Numbered from the stretch's first letter, positions 17,325 to 29,648 are shown. The stretch: 64,000 bases of DNA from Cognatiyoonia sediminum (GCF_900129845.1 NZ_FQXB01000001.1:372001-436000); one strand, 5' to 3'. The notes: generated by a model not told the origin, from the sequence alone. A program made the numbers and translations.

Positions 17325-20300
17325 ATGAAGATTGATCGTAACTTCACGACATCCGGTAAAGATGCATACGACGGTTTGGAGTTTACAAAGACCAGTTCCG
17401 AGATCAGGAACCCAGACGGCACTGTTGTTTTCAAACTTGATGATTGTGAGATTCCATCCTCTTGGAGTCAGGTTGCGAGCGACGTGATCGCACAGAAATA
17501 CTTCCGCAAAGCAGGCGTTCCGTCTGAACTGAAGAAGGTCAAAGAAAAAGACGTTCCAGAATTCCTCTGGCGGTCTGAGCCTGCCAAAGGCGCCGAAATG
17601 GGCGGTGAGATTTCCGCCAAGCAGGTGTTCGATCGTCTTGCGGGTGCGTGGACGTATTGGGGTTGGAAAGGCGGCTACTTCTCCACCGAAGAAGATGCGC
17701 GCGCTTACTTTGACGAAATGCGCTATATGCTGGCGACACAGCGCGCGGCACCAAACTCCCCTCAGTGGTTCAACACTGGTCTGCACTGGGCCTATGGAAT
17801 CGACGGTCCAGCTCAAGGTCACCACTATGTTGACTACAAAACAGGTGAGCTAACCAAATCCACATCATCCTATGAACATCCGCAGCCGCACGCTTGCTTT
17901 ATCCAATCTGTATCTGACGATCTGGTAAACGACGGCGGTATCATGGACCTCTGGGTCCGCGAAGCACGCCTCTTTAAATACGGCTCCGGCACCGGCACCA
18001 ACTTCTCCAGCCTACGGGGCGAGGGCGAGCCACTGTCCGGCGGCGGTAAATCCTCCGGTCTGATGGGCTTCCTGAAAATCGGCGACCGAGCAGCAGGCGC
18101 AATCAAATCCGGCGGCACCACACGCCGTGCAGCCAAAATGGTTATCGTCGACGCAGAACACCCAGACATCGAAGAATTCATCGAATGGAAGGTGATTGAG
18201 GAACAAAAAGTGGCCTCCATCGTCGCCGGCTCCAAAATGCACGAGCAAAAGCTCAACGGCATTTTTGCAGCGATCAAATCTTGGGATGGAGCAGAGGATG
18301 ACGCCTACGATCCAAAGACAAACAAATCCCTTGCCTCAGCGATCCGCGAAGCGAAAAAAGTCGCAATCCCAGAGACTTACGTCAAGCGTGTGCTGGACTA
18401 CGCCAAGCAAGGCCACACCAGCATCGAATTCCCAACCTATGACACAGACTGGGATTCTGAGGCTTATTCATCCGTATCCGGCCAGAACTCCAACAACTCC
18501 ATCCGTGTCACCGACGCTTTCCTAAAAGCCGTCGAAGACGACACCGATTGGCACCTACGCAACCGCGTCAACGGCGAGGTGACACGCACAGTTCGTGCAC
18601 GTGACCTATGGGCCAAAGTGGGCCACGCCGCATGGGCCTGCGCCGATCCGGGCATCCAGTACCACGACACCGTCAACGCATGGCACACTTGCCCAGAAGA
18701 CGGTGAAATTCGCGGCTCCAACCCGTGCTCCGAATACATGTTCCTCGATGATACGGCGTGTAACCTCGCGTCGATGAACCTGCTGACCTTCTATAAAGAC
18801 GGCGTGTTCCAAGTCGAAGATTACATCCACGCCACCCGTCTGTGGACAGTAACGCTCGAAATCTCGGTCATGATGGCGCAATTCCCATCAAAAGAGATCG
18901 CACAGCGCTCTTATGACTTCCGCACCTTGGGCCTCGGCTATGCCAACATCGGCGGCCTGCTGATGAACATGGGTCTGGGCTACGACAGCGACGAAGGCCG
19001 CGCGATGGGCGCTGCCCTGACCGCAATCATGTCTGGCGTGTCTTACGCGACATCTGCGGAAATGGCAGGCGAGCTTGGCCCATTCCCGGGCTATAAGAAA
19101 AACGCAAAGCACATGCTGCGCGTCATCGAAAATCACCGCACTGCGGCACAGGGAAAAACCAATGGTTACAAACAGTTGGCGGTCAAACCTGTCGCGCTCG
19201 ATCACGCAAACTGCCCCGATCAGCGCCTAATCGACCTTGCTGTGTCCAGCTGGGATGAAGCGCTGGATCTGGGCAAAAAGCACGGCTACCGCAACGCTCA
19301 GGTTTCCGTCATCGCACCAACAGGCACCATCGGTCTTGTCATGGACTGTGACACCACCGGCATCGAACCTGACTTTGCTTTGGTGAAGTTCAAGAAACTC
19401 GCAGGCGGCGGCTACTTCAAGATCATCAACCAATCCGTGCCAGCGGCCTTGGAAACGCTCGGCTACGGCTCTGCTCAGATCGAAGAAATCATCGCCTATG
19501 CGGTCGGCCATGGCTCACTGGGCCAAGCGCCAGCGATCAACCACACATCCCTGATCGGCCACGGCTTCGGCCAAGCGGAACTCGATAAGGTCGAAGGCGC
19601 GCTCGCCTCTGCCTTCGACATCCGCTTTGTCTTCAACCAGTGGACTTTGGGCGAAGAGTTCTGCACCAAGACCCTCGGCATCCCAGCCGAGAAGCTGAAC
19701 GATCCAACCTTCGACCTGCTGCGCCACCTCGGCTACTCCAAGCAGGACATCGACGCCGCCAATGACCATGTTTGCGGCACGATGACCCTCGAAGGCGCAC
19801 CGTTCCTCAAAGAAGAGCATCTCAACGTCTTTGATTGTGCGAACCCATGCGGCAAGAAAGGCAAACGCTTCCTCAGCGTCGACAGCCACATCACTATGAT
19901 GGCCGCAGCACAGTCCTTCATCTCCGGCGCGATCTCCAAAACGATCAACATGCCAAACGATGCGACGATCGAAGATTGTCAGAAAGCCTATGAGTTGAGC
20001 TGGTCCTTGGGCATCAAGGCCAACGCGCTCTACCGCGACGGCTCGAAACTGTCTCAGCCGCTGGCAGCCGCGCTTGTGGAAGACGATGACGAGGCGGCAG
20101 AGGTGCTCGAGACCGGCTCGCCGCAGGAAAAAGCCGCTGTTCTGGCCGAGAAGGTGGTCGAAAAGATCATCGTCAAGGAAATCATGCGCGAGCAAGAGCG
20201 CGAAAAGATGCCAGAACGCCGCAAAGGCTACACGCAGAAAGCCATTGTGGGCGGTCACAAGGTCTACCTCCGTACGGGGGAGTACGAAGACGGCAAACTG

Positions 20301-20981
20301 GGCGAAATCTTCATCGACATGCATAAAGAAGGCGCAGGCTTCCGCGCGATGATGAACAACTTCGCCATCGCAGTCTCCGTCGGCCTGCAATACGGCGTGC
20401 CACTGGAAGAGTTCGTGGATGCCTTCACCTTCACCAAGTTCGAACCTGCGGGCATGGTCCAAGGCAACGACAGCATCAAGAACGCAACGTCGATCCTCGA
20501 CTATATCTTCCGCGAACTGGCTGTCAGCTACCTCGACCGCACCGATCTGGCCCACGTGAAGCCAGAAGGCGCATCCTTTGATGACATCGGCCGCGGGGAA
20601 GAAGAGGGCGTGAGCAACGTGCAAGCGCCGTCCGAGACGGCCGCAACAAGGTCGCTCGAAGTCCTCAAGCAAATCAGCTCCACCGGCTACCTGCGCAAGC
20701 GGATGCCGCAAGAGCTGGTCGTATTGAACGGCGGGCAGGGGGCAACAGCACTCGCAACCGGCTCCGATCCGGTCGGCGCGCTGCAAACTTTGGTGCCAGA
20801 GGTCACGGAAACAGCCATGCCGAGCGGCACCATCACCTCAACCGGCATGTCCGCCCGCGACAAGGCAAAAATGCAAGGCTACGAAGGCGATCCATGTGGC
20901 GAATGCGGCAACTACACACTAGTGCGCAACGGCACCTGCATGAAGTGCAACACCTGCGGATCAACGTCTGGGTGTAGCTAA
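17325..20981 (+). CDS. nrdJ: B12-dependent ribonucleotide reductase, class II NrdJ
   Basis: Adenosylcobalamin-dependent enzyme that makes deoxyribonucleotides with or without oxygen. ATG at 17325 ([11 protein letters not shown]) follows AGGGG; an in-frame extension to 17244 is not needed. The 1218 residues match the long alphaproteobacterial class II form. Visible: active-site NPCSE (about 466-470), [17 protein letters not shown], a long C-terminal extension and a Cys-rich tail ([21 protein letters not shown]) whose last cysteine pair may transfer reducing power. Cobalamin synthesis genes occur at 49.6-53.6 kb. Confidence 0.98.
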   Translation: MKIDRNFTTSGKDAYDGLEFTKTSSEIRNPDGTVVFKLDDCEIPSSWSQVASDVIAQKYFRKAGVPSELKKVKEKDVPEFLWRSEPAKGAEMGGEISAKQVFDRLAGAWTYWGWKGGYFSTEEDARAYFDEMRYMLATQRAAPNSPQWFNTGLHWAYGIDGPAQGHHYVDYKTGELTKSTSSYEHPQPHACFIQSVSDDLVNDGGIMDLWVREARLFKYGSGTGTNFSSLRGEGEPLSGGGKSSGLMGFLKIGDRAAGAIKSGGTTRRAAKMVIVDAEHPDIEEFIEWKVIEEQKVASIVAGSKMHEQKLNGIFAAIKSWDGAEDDAYDPKTNKSLASAIREAKKVAIPETYVKRVLDYAKQGHTSIEFPTYDTDWDSEAYSSVSGQNSNNSIRVTDAFLKAVEDDTDWHLRNRVNGEVTRTVRARDLWAKVGHAAWACADPGIQYHDTVNAWHTCPEDGEIRGSNPCSEYMFLDDTACNLASMNLLTFYKDGVFQVEDYIHATRLWTVTLEISVMMAQFPSKEIAQRSYDFRTLGLGYANIGGLLMNMGLGYDSDEGRAMGAALTAIMSGVSYATSAEMAGELGPFPGYKKNAKHMLRVIENHRTAAQGKTNGYKQLAVKPVALDHANCPDQRLIDLAVSSWDEALDLGKKHGYRNAQVSVIAPTGTIGLVMDCDTTGIEPDFALVKFKKLAGGGYFKIINQSVPAALETLGYGSAQIEEIIAYAVGHGSLGQAPAINHTSLIGHGFGQAELDKVEGALASAFDIRFVFNQWTLGEEFCTKTLGIPAEKLNDPTFDLLRHLGYSKQDIDAANDHVCGTMTLEGAPFLKEEHLNVFDCANPCGKKGKRFLSVDSHITMMAAAQSFISGAISKTINMPNDATIEDCQKAYELSWSLGIKANALYRDGSKLSQPLAAALVEDDDEAAEVLETGSPQEKAAVLAEKVVEKIIVKEIMREQEREKMPERRKGYTQKAIVGGHKVYLRTGEYEDGKLGEIFIDMHKEGAGFRAMMNNFAIAVSVGLQYGVPLEEFVDAFTFTKFEPAGMVQGNDSIKNATSILDYIFRELAVSYLDRTDLAHVKPEGASFDDIGRGEEEGVSNVQAPSETAATRSLEVLKQISSTGYLRKRMPQELVVLNGGQGATALATGSDPVGALQTLVPEVTETAMPSGTITSTGMSARDKAKMQGYEGDPCGECGNYTLVRNGTCMKCNTCGSTSGCS

Positions 20982-20987
20982 GAGAAT

Positions 20988-21012
20988 CCGGGGCGGGTGC
21001 GCTCGCCCCCGG
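20988..21012. repeat. GC-rich hairpin after nrdJ
   Basis: CCGGGGCGGG pairs imperfectly with CTCGCCCCCGG across a short TGCG loop. No T-run follows, so it is not itself an intrinsic terminator; it may protect the nrdJ mRNA end. A true terminator lies 70 bases downstream. Confidence 0.5.
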
Positions 21013-21080
21013 CGCGGTTCGGGCCGCAGGCAAAAAACTAACGAGCGGTATAATACTGAGCCCGAAAAGCGAGACTACAA

Positions 21081-21108
21081 AGGGGGACTTCGGTCCCCCT
21101 CTTTTTTA
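21081..21108 (+). terminator. Intrinsic terminator of nrdJ
   Basis: Stem AGGGGGAC, loop TTCG, stem GTCCCCCT, then CTTTTTTA. Strong stem with T tail about 100 bases after the nrdJ stop. Confidence 0.95.
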
Positions 21109-21118
21109 TCCAAACACC

Positions 21119-21163
21119 CTGGGGCGCTGCCCCAGACCCCGAGGTATTTTATCTCAAAAGAGA
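21119..21163. repeat. Dispersed intergenic repeat, copy B
   Basis: Palindrome CTGGGGCGCTGCCCCAG followed by ACCCCGAGGTATTTTATC and TCAAAAGAGA. The second half shares GAGGTATTTT...CTCAAAAGAGA with copy A at 12771-12803. Confidence 0.7.
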
Positions 21164-21245
21164 AGCATTAACCTTAACGCAATCAATTTAGGTAAAATTG
21201 AGCGCGCGGTACAGGCTGAGGAGCCGATGCCCGCCTCGAAAGACG

Positions 21246-21283
21246 GCCCCCTTTACGGCGCCTGGCGACCCACTAAAGGGGGC
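21246..21283. repeat. Perfect 10-base inverted repeat
   Basis: GCCCCCTTTA (21246-21255) and TAAAGGGGGC (21274-21283) flank an 18-base loop. No T-run, so not an intrinsic terminator by itself. Seven bases later a copy of the GCCTCC/GGAGG repeat begins, so the two may form one composite element. Confidence 0.6.
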
Positions 21284-21290
21284 TGCATCG

Positions 21291-21323
21291 TCTTTTGAGC
21301 AATAAATACCTCCGCCGGAGGCA
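21291..21323. repeat. Dispersed intergenic repeat, copy C (inverted)
   Basis: Reverse complement reads TGCCTCCGGCGGAGGTATTT then ATTGCTCAAAAGA, nearly identical to copy A over its whole length. It lies in the gap between nrdJ and the leftward cupin gene, close to that gene's stop. Confidence 0.8.
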
Positions 21324-21341
21324 TCCGTTGCTAGCCAAAGG

Positions 21342-21763
21342 CTATAGGCTAGGGATGTCAAAACCCGGCTCAGCCAAATGAAATCCCGCAAAATCAAAGC
21401 CAGGCGAGACCGTACAGCCAACAAGCGTCCACTCGCCCAAGCTCTTCGCCGATTGCCAATGTCCCCTCGGGACAATGCCTTGCGGTCTTTGACCAGCGGC
21501 TAAATCCGGTCCAAGGATCATCTCAGCCGAAGGCCCGGCTTCGGTTTCTGCCATCCGCAACTGTATCGGAGCACCTGAATAATAGTGCCAGATCTCCGTC
21601 GCATCGACGGTGTGCCAATGGCTGACCTCTCCAGCCTTTAACAAAAAGTAGATGCACGTCCCCGCAGCACGCCCGTCGTTTTCGGCGATCCAAGTCTGCC
21701 GATAATGCCCGCCTTCCGGATGCGGAGCGAGGTCGAGCAGGGCTATGATGACGTCAGCGGTCA

Positions 21764-21767
<4 letters not shown>
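21342..21767 (-). CDS. Cupin_5 (DUF985) family protein
   Basis: A 141-residue cupin with the DUF985 hallmarks APHPEGGHYRQTW (about 14-26), FLLKAGEVSHWHTVDATEIWHYY (split: SHWHTVDATEIWHYY around 49-63) and a C-terminal GCTVSPGFDFAGFHL. His and Glu residues in the WH.....E.WHYY segment are candidate metal ligands. Function of the family is not established; related plant and bacterial proteins have been linked to sugar-epimerase-like folds. ATG overlaps the upstream GNAT stop by four bases. Confidence 0.87.
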
Positions 21768-23640
<1,873 letters not shown>

Positions 23641-23671
23641 CTATGGGAGGGTGTTAGCGTTATCACGGGGT

Positions 23672-24562
23672 CTATACCGTGCCTGTCCCTGAAGGGGAAG
23701 TCTTGCGCAGGCGCGCCTCGCGCAGCAACGTAAAGAGGCCTGAGGCGATAATAATTGCAGCGCCGATCAATGTGGCTGCGTCGGGCCGTTCGGCAAAGAA
23801 AGCGTAGCCAATGATCAAAGCGAAAAGCATCCGAGAGTAGCGGAAGGATGAGATGATCCCCGCATTACCATCTCGGGTGGCCGCCACAATCGTGAGGTAG
23901 GCAAGAATACCAATCACCACGGTCGCCGCCAAAATCAGGGATTGTTCGAAGTTCGGTATCACGAAGGACTGCCCTTGGCTGTAGGCCAGCAAAACACCAG
24001 CGGGGCACAGCAGGGCAAAGGTATGCGTCGCCAGCTGCACGCCGCTGAGATCAACGGTTAGGCCGCGGGTCAGCAAGTCTCTGGCTGCGAGGCCGAGCAT
24101 TCCACCAACGGCCAAGAGCGTATAACCATCAAACCCTTCCGTTCCGGGACGGATGATGATCATCACCCCAATGAACCCGATGATAATCGCGATCCATCGT
24201 CGCCAGCCGATGGTTTGGCCAAGAAACAGCGCCGCCCCCAGCGCCACGACAAGAGGCGTCGCTTGGATCACCGCCGATGCAGTTGTCAAAGGGATCAGCG
24301 ACAGCGATGTGACAAAGAAACACGATCCAATCACGTCGCTTAAACTGCGCAAATTCACGCGCCGATCCAGATAGCCGTCATTCCAAAGCGGGATGCCGCG
24401 GGCCACAGACCAGACCAAGAACAGGATCAACGCGCCACCACATGTCACAGTGATAATCTGCCCGACGGGTATGTCATCAGCGACGGATTTGATCAGCGCG
24501 TCTTCGATCGCAAAGAATCCCATGGCCAGAACCATGAACGCCGCACCACGCAGGTTTTCCAT
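23672..24562 (-). CDS. EamA/DMT-superfamily transporter
   Basis: 296-residue inner-membrane protein with about ten helices and two EamA repeats; GFFAIEDALIKSVAD in helix 1 and PLVVALGAALFLGQTIGWRRW at the end of repeat 1 are typical. Substrate unknown. Its ATG overlaps the stop of the Fur-family gene by one base (TGATG), suggesting coupled expression, perhaps under metal or redox control; that is inference from position only. Confidence 0.88.
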   Translation of the reverse strand: MENLRGAAFMVLAMGFFAIEDALIKSVADDIPVGQIITVTCGGALILFLVWSVARGIPLWNDGYLDRRVNLRSLSDVIGSCFFVTSLSLIPLTTASAVIQATPLVVALGAALFLGQTIGWRRWIAIIIGFIGVMIIIRPGTEGFDGYTLLAVGGMLGLAARDLLTRGLTVDLSGVQLATHTFALLCPAGVLLAYSQGQSFVIPNFEQSLILAATVVIGILAYLTIVAATRDGNAGIISSFRYSRMLFALIIGYAFFAERPDAATLIGAAIIIASGLFTLLREARLRKTSPSGTGTV

Positions 24563-24981
24563 CAGTCGTCCGTCTTTTTCAGTGGGACGCCATAAAGCTC
24601 CAACCGATGCCCCATCAGCTTATAGCCAAGTTTTTGCGCGATCTTTTCCTGCAAGGCTTCGATTTCTTCATCGACAAATTCGATTACATCGCCGGAATGG
24701 ACATCAATCAGGTGATCATGGTGGTCCCCATCCGCCGTTTCATACCGCGCGCGCCCATCGCCAAACTCGTGCTTTTCCAGAATGCCGGTTTCTTCGAAAA
24801 GCTTCACTGTGCGATACACGGTCGCCAACGAAATCCCATCGTCCTGCGCAGAGGCGCGTTTATACAGCTCTTCAACATCGGGATGGTCGTCTGACGCTTC
24901 CAGAACCAAAGCAATTGTACGACGTTGCCCGGTCATACGAAGCCCTTGTGCTTCGCAACGCGCTAAAATGGTATTTGTCAT
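24562..24981 (-). CDS. fur: Fur-family metal-dependent repressor (Fur/Mur type)
   Basis: A 139-residue regulator of iron or manganese uptake. Residues 1-80 are the winged helix (LRMTGQRRTIA, DHPDVEELY, ISLATVYRTVKLF); 81-139 are the dimer domain with HHDHLID (87-93) and GHRLELYGVPL. The C-terminal CxxC zinc-binding pairs of many Fur proteins are missing; only Cys9 is present. This is as in the alphaproteobacterial Fur/Mur branch, where the protein often senses manganese. Zur and Irr are less likely from the HHDHLID motif. Confidence 0.9.
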   Translation of the reverse strand: MTNTILARCEAQGLRMTGQRRTIALVLEASDDHPDVEELYKRASAQDDGISLATVYRTVKLFEETGILEKHEFGDGRARYETADGDHHDHLIDVHSGDVIEFVDEEIEALQEKIAQKLGYKLMGHRLELYGVPLKKTDD

Positions 24982-25042
24982 AGAGGCCTCAGGTCAGTCG
25001 CGTGTTTGTGTCATACCGCCACAGGTCAGAGGAGGGAAGGCG

Positions 25043-25891
25043 TTAGAGCGTTAAAACTCCCGACATCGTCTTCACTGCCTGACCCCCAATCGTGATACCC
25101 ACCGGATCACCATCCGCCGCCGCCGAGATCAACGACAGTCGCCCCATGTCTTCGCCCTGTCGAATGTCCAAATCGAGCGGTCCGCCCAAACGGTCATGCA
25201 GCAGAGCGGCCAATGCCGCACAGGCACTGCCCGTTGCTGGGTCTTCAGGGATATTATCAAGGGGCGCAAACATCCGTGCGTCAACGGCGGTCCCGTTCCG
25301 CACATAGGCAAAGATCGCAAAATCCAACCCGGTTGGATAGCGCTCTTTCCCCTCTCGAATGGCATCTATGGCAGGGGCGCAAGCGGCTAATGTCACGCGA
25401 TCCGTCACCTCTACCATTGTAAAATGCAGACCTACACTGGCTTGCACGGGCAGGTGGGTCGAGGTCGCAATCGCGTCGGTGCTCAACCCGAGGCACCGCG
25501 CCACCAACTCGATTTCCGGCTCCGCTGCGACCTCAAGCGGGAGATGCGTGGTAAACGACGCCTGATCGCCGTCAAACCGGCAGGGGATCGGCCCGACGCC
25601 AAGCTCCAACACCATATCGCCTTGATGCCCCATGTCTCGCAATGCAATCGCGGTGCCAATGGTCGGGTGGCCTGCAAAGGGGATTTCCATCGTCGGCGTA
25701 AAAATCCGCACCTTAGCGGTATGTGCCTGATCAACTGGCGGATACACGAAGGTGGTTTCCGAGAAATTGAACTCCCGCGCAATGCGTTGCAGGCTGTCCT
25801 CCGGCAAAGCGCGCGCATCAGGGATCACCGCAAGCGGATTTCCGGCAAAAGTAGTGTCCGTGAAGACGTCATAGACAAGATAATTGGTCAT
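25043..25891 (-). CDS. PhzF-family isomerase/epimerase
   Basis: A 282-residue protein of the PhzF superfamily (diaminopimelate-epimerase fold). Visible: opening YDVFTDTTFAGNPLAV (7-22), catalytic Glu45 in NFSETTFV, GHPTIGTA (about 73-80), and DPATGSACAA in the second half. Housekeeping members of this family are of unknown substrate, so no phenazine role is implied. Eight bases downstream of the flavin oxidase gene, same strand. Confidence 0.92.
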   Translation of the reverse strand: MTNYLVYDVFTDTTFAGNPLAVIPDARALPEDSLQRIAREFNFSETTFVYPPVDQAHTAKVRIFTPTMEIPFAGHPTIGTAIALRDMGHQGDMVLELGVGPIPCRFDGDQASFTTHLPLEVAAEPEIELVARCLGLSTDAIATSTHLPVQASVGLHFTMVEVTDRVTLAACAPAIDAIREGKERYPTGLDFAIFAYVRNGTAVDARMFAPLDNIPEDPATGSACAALAALLHDRLGGPLDLDIRQGEDMGRLSLISAAADGDPVGITIGGQAVKTMSGVLTL

Positions 25892-25899
25892 GGTCTTTC

Positions 25900-27045
25900 T
25901 TACCCCAGGATACGCTCCACCGCATCTACACCCGAATATGCTGCCCCCTGCACGGTCGATTGCGCATCCCCGCCCAATGCTTCTCCGGCAAAGAAGATGC
26001 GTCCGTTGATCGGGGCTAAAATCTCTTCGATATCGTAATCGCTGTTGTTGTCCATCGAATAGCTGCCACCAATATTCGGCTCCTGCGACCAGAGTTTTGT
26101 AACAGCGCTTTCGAACAAGGCTCTGGGCGCACCGTCATAGATCGCGTCCAATTCCTCCAAAACCGATTGCACCAAATGGTCCGCGCTCAGTTGGCTCCAC
26201 GGCAAGGCACCTTGTGCAACGTTGAACAGCCCTAGGACATTGTCGGAGGTGTCTTTGCCAAAGGCCGCGTTGTAGTAGAGCTTGCTGTCCCAACTGTCAT
26301 CCGTCTGTTCCCAAACACTGCCTTCGACAAGAATGTCCGGATAGAACTGCTCGCGGAACTTCAAAAACACCTTCAATCCTTGGCCAAAGCCAACCTCGCT
26401 CAGCGCTTCAGATTTCCAATCCTCAAAACCGGACGCAATCTTGATACGACCCGATTGCAAAGCCGAGATCGGCGTCGCGACGATCACACGGTCAGCCTCC
26501 AACACATCTCCAGTTGTCGTCCGCACTCTGACGCCATCTGCACTATGTTCGATCCAATCCACACCCGTGTTCAACCGAACCGACGGCGCAATCTTTTCCA
26601 TCACAAACCGCTCAAAAAACCCGTACCATGTTGTGTCGAGGAATTTTGTTTCCGCATAGGTGAACCGCAGCAGGTTGCGGTTGCGCAGCCGACCGCCATC
26701 ATAAAATTGATAGGTCTGCGGACGATACACAATCGTTTCCACATCGGTCAGCGTCCAGCCGAGCCCCAAAATATCGCCCAAAACTTCAGGATCGTTGTGA
26801 ATCCACTCCGCCCCCAGATCAATCGGGAAATCGGCCAGCGTCGTGTCCCGCGCCATACGCCCACCCAACACGTCCGATGCTTCCAATAGCACCACGTCAA
26901 CACCTGCATCGATCAACCGCGCCGCCGCTGTCATTCCGGCAGAGCCGCCACCGATCACAATCACCCGCTGCACAGTCTGCGCAGTCAAAATCGCCGGAGC
27001 CGCCAACGCCGCCCCAGTTGCCAACAGAAACCCGCGCCGTTTCAT
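25900..27045 (-). CDS. FAD-dependent amine oxidase with Tat signal
   Basis: A 381-residue flavin amine oxidase-like protein. Residues 1-23 (MKRRGFLLATGAALAAPAIL) have the twin-arginine and hydrophobic core of a Tat signal, so it is probably exported folded with its flavin. The Rossmann FAD motif is VIVIGGGSAGMTAAARL (about 28-44), with GGRM nearby and the C-terminal FAD motif RIFFAGEALGGDAQSTVQGA. Substrate unknown; probably an amine or amino acid. Ends 4 bases before the tyrS coding direction boundary (same strand), so it may be cotranscribed with tyrS. Confidence 0.9.
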   Translation of the reverse strand: MKRRGFLLATGAALAAPAILTAQTVQRVIVIGGGSAGMTAAARLIDAGVDVVLLEASDVLGGRMARDTTLADFPIDLGAEWIHNDPEVLGDILGLGWTLTDVETIVYRPQTYQFYDGGRLRNRNLLRFTYAETKFLDTTWYGFFERFVMEKIAPSVRLNTGVDWIEHSADGVRVRTTTGDVLEADRVIVATPISALQSGRIKIASGFEDWKSEALSEVGFGQGLKVFLKFREQFYPDILVEGSVWEQTDDSWDSKLYYNAAFGKDTSDNVLGLFNVAQGALPWSQLSADHLVQSVLEELDAIYDGAPRALFESAVTKLWSQEPNIGGSYSMDNNSDYDIEEILAPINGRIFFAGEALGGDAQSTVQGAAYSGVDAVERILG

Positions 27046-27049
27046 GGAA

Positions 27050-28300
27050 TTATCCCAGCTGCACCAAACTGTGCCGCTTCTTGCCTGCGCTCAGCTTAAT
27101 CGGGCTGGCAAGCATCTCTGCATCGACCATCAGCCCCGCATTGGTCAGCGGCTCATCATTCAACTTCGCGCCATTCTCAGCAATCAAACGCTTCGCTTCT
27201 TTACCGCTGCCCGCGAGGCCGGATTTCACAATCAGCTGCACAATTGAGACCCCGTCGCCCAAATCTTCCGCGCTCAGCGTCAGCGTCGGCAGGTCATCCC
27301 CAACGCCACCCTTTTCGAACACTTCACGCGCGGTTGCTTCCGCCGCTTTGGCCGCATCTGCCCCATGCAAAAGCGAAGTCACCTCATTGGCCAAAATGAT
27401 CTTCGCTTGATTGATCTCAGACCCTTCCAAAGCGCCTAATCGATCACAATCCTCTACCGGCAGTTCAGTGAAAATCTTTAGGAACTTGCCGGTATCTGCA
27501 TCCGTGGTATTCCGCCAGAACTGCCAGAACTCATAAGGCGACAGCATATCGCCATTGAGCCAAACGGCTCCCCCTTGCGATTTACCCATCTTGCGCCCGT
27601 CGGAGGTGGTCAACAAAGGCGTTGTCAGCCCATAAATCTCCTGATCCAGCACCCGCCGTGTCAGATCGATCCCGTTGACAATATTGCCCCACTGATCCGA
27701 CCCGCCCATCTGCAACAAGCAGCCATAGCGGCGGTTCAGCTCAAGGAAATCGTAGGCCTGAAGGATCATGTAGTTGAATTCTAGGAACGACAACGATTGT
27801 TCGCGGTCCAACCGTGATTTCACACTTTCAAATGACAGCATACGGTTGACCGAGAAGTGCCGCCCGATGTCGCGCAAGAACGATAGATAGTTCAGATCAT
27901 CCAGCCATTCTGCGTTGTTCAGCATAAGTGCGTCCGTCGCGCCTTCGCCATAAGTCAGGTATTTGGCGAATACTTGTTTCATGCCCTCAATGTTTGCGTC
28001 GATGGCCGCTTCATCCAAAAGCGGGCGCTCATCTGATCGGAATGAGGGATCACCGACTTTTGTTGTGCCGCCACCCATTAGGGTGATCGGCTTGCCGCCG
28101 CACTTTTGGAACCACCGAAGAACCATGATGTTCATCAAATGGCCCACATGCAGCGATTTCGCCGTCGCATCATAGCCAATATAAGCCGGCACCACACCGC
28201 GGCTCAACGCATCGTCAAGGCCTTGATAATCGGTGCAATCGGCCAGAAAGCCGCGCTCCATCATGACAGAGATAAACTCAGACTTGGGATGGTAGGTCAT
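27050..28300 (-). CDS. tyrS: Tyrosyl-tRNA synthetase
   Basis: Charges tRNA-Tyr. 416 residues. Class I motifs: HVGH (51-54, HIGH) and KMGKS (237-241, KMSKS); the [10 protein letters not shown] substrate region (197-206) is visible; the C-terminal 60 residues form an S4 RNA-binding domain. The AGGAAC before the ATG is a plausible ribosome site. Divergent from anmK with a 63-base gap holding both promoters. Confidence 0.98.
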   Translation of the reverse strand: MTYHPKSEFISVMMERGFLADCTDYQGLDDALSRGVVPAYIGYDATAKSLHVGHLMNIMVLRWFQKCGGKPITLMGGGTTKVGDPSFRSDERPLLDEAAIDANIEGMKQVFAKYLTYGEGATDALMLNNAEWLDDLNYLSFLRDIGRHFSVNRMLSFESVKSRLDREQSLSFLEFNYMILQAYDFLELNRRYGCLLQMGGSDQWGNIVNGIDLTRRVLDQEIYGLTTPLLTTSDGRKMGKSQGGAVWLNGDMLSPYEFWQFWRNTTDADTGKFLKIFTELPVEDCDRLGALEGSEINQAKIILANEVTSLLHGADAAKAAEATAREVFEKGGVGDDLPTLTLSAEDLGDGVSIVQLIVKSGLAGSGKEAKRLIAENGAKLNDEPLTNAGLMVDAEMLASPIKLSAGKKRHSLVQLG

Positions 28301-28363
28301 GGTCTTGTTCCTAAAGGCGTTTCACTGCACTCTATAGGCTGCAGTGTCGGGTAGGGAAAGTGC

Positions 28364-29464
28364 ATGTTGAAAAATCGCGTGGTGCGGGCTGTTGGGGCCA
28401 TGTCGGGCACATCGCTTGACGGCATTGATACCGCCGAAATCCTGACCGACGGCCACACGATCCGGGGCTTTGGCGATCACAGCTACCACGCCTATACAGA
28501 CGCTGAACGCGCCGCGCTGAAGGCCGCTCTCGGCCAATGGTCCGAAGAGGTCGCCCCGGAAGTGGTCGAGCTCATTGAAACCACCCATGCTGCCGCTCTG
28601 AAACCCTATGAACTTGCGGACGTCATCGGCTTTCACGGCCAAACTTTGGCGCATGACCCAAACGGCCGCGGCACCCATCAGGCGGGTGACGGGCAAATCC
28701 TTGCTGAGGTCTTGCAGAAACCAGTCGTCTGGGATTTCCGCACAGCGGATGTCGAACTTGGCGGGCAGGGTGCGCCTCTGGCCCCATTCTTTCACTTCGC
28801 CCTCGCCAAATACCTCGAAGAAACTGCGCCCATCACCTTTCTAAACTTGGGCGGCGTTGGCAACCTCACCTGGGTCGACCCGTCGAAAGAGAAGCCAGAG
28901 GAGCCAGATGCGCTTCTCGCCTTCGACACCGGCCCCGCCAACGCACCTATCAATGACCTGATGCAAAGTCGCCTTGGCCAGCCTCACGACGACAACGGCG
29001 CTTTGGCGAAAGAGGGCACCGTGAACGGAGAGATCGTAGCGACGCTCCTCACACACCCTTATTTCTACAAAATGCCGCCAAAATCACTTGACCGCGACAC
29101 GTTCAGCGATCTGGCCACTGCCGTCGCGCCGCTCTCAGATGCAGACGCCGCCGCGACCCTGACCGCGGCCTGCGCGCTGACTATCTCTGAATCCATGCGC
29201 CACTGCCCGAAGCCTCCCACCAAACTCTACGTCTGCGGCGGCGGGCGTCAGAACGCAACCTTGATGGAGATGCTCCGCGTCAGCATCGACACGCCCGTCC
29301 ATGTCATCGAAGAGGCAGACCTCAACGGCGATATGATCGAGGCCCAAGCCTTTGCCTTCTTAGCGGTCCGCGTTCTCAACGGCTTGCCCACCAGCGCCCC
29401 TAGTACCACCGGCGCCAAAGCCGCCATTTGCGGCGGCACGCTCAGCGTCCCACGCCACGCATAG
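28364..29464 (+). CDS. anmK: Anhydro-N-acetylmuramic acid kinase
   Basis: Phosphorylates and hydrates 1,6-anhydroMurNAc from recycled peptidoglycan to MurNAc-6-phosphate. 366 residues in the hexokinase/Hsp70 fold. Visible: opening GAMSGTSLDGID (11-22), FHGQTLAHDP, the GGVGNLTW phosphate loop, FDTGPANAPIND and CGGGRQN near the C-terminus. Position next to tyrS is common in this group. Confidence 0.97.
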   Translation: MLKNRVVRAVGAMSGTSLDGIDTAEILTDGHTIRGFGDHSYHAYTDAERAALKAALGQWSEEVAPEVVELIETTHAAALKPYELADVIGFHGQTLAHDPNGRGTHQAGDGQILAEVLQKPVVWDFRTADVELGGQGAPLAPFFHFALAKYLEETAPITFLNLGGVGNLTWVDPSKEKPEEPDALLAFDTGPANAPINDLMQSRLGQPHDDNGALAKEGTVNGEIVATLLTHPYFYKMPPKSLDRDTFSDLATAVAPLSDADAAATLTAACALTISESMRHCPKPPTKLYVCGGGRQNATLMEMLRVSIDTPVHVIEEADLNGDMIEAQAFAFLAVRVLNGLPTSAPSTTGAKAAICGGTLSVPRHA

Positions 29465-29478
29465 TTGAACTTACAGGA

Positions 29479-29492
29479 GCCTCCGGCGGAGG
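29479..29492. repeat. Short palindrome GCCTCC-GG-CGGAGG core, copy E
   Basis: GCCTCCGGCGGAGG, the same core as the dispersed repeats at 12771 and 21291, just after the anmK stop. Confidence 0.5.
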
Positions 29493-29506
29493 GTTCAAGG
29501 CGATAA

Positions 29507-29529
29507 GAAACGATGCAGTGCATCGTTTC
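29507..29529. repeat. Near-perfect 23-base palindrome
   Basis: Arms GAAACGATGCA and TGCATCGTTTC around a single G (29518), a perfect 11-base inverted repeat. It lies between anmK and the MttB-like gene (convergent). It could form a stem or be a protein-binding site. Confidence 0.6.
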
Positions 29530-29598
29530 AGCCTAAGAACGGGCGGAGCCCTAACAAAGGCTCAAAAAACGAACGCTCACCACACCTTCCTCTTGCCT

Positions 29599-29648
29599 AA
29601 AATACCTTGGGGGAGGCCCGAAGGGCCGGGGGCAACGCCCCCAAACCC
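29599..29648. repeat. GC-rich hairpin repeat, copy D
   Basis: Begins AAAATACCTTGGGGG and holds GGCCCGAAGGGCC, then GGGGGCAACGCCCCC (29628-29642). The AAATACCT start recalls the repeats at 12771 and 21119. It directly precedes the stop of the leftward MttB-like gene. Confidence 0.6.

Noticed and set aside
19515-20786. Long antisense frame (423 codons) opposite nrdJ
   Set aside because: A shadow of a strongly conserved coding gene; high third-position GC keeps the opposite strand open. No family resemblance.
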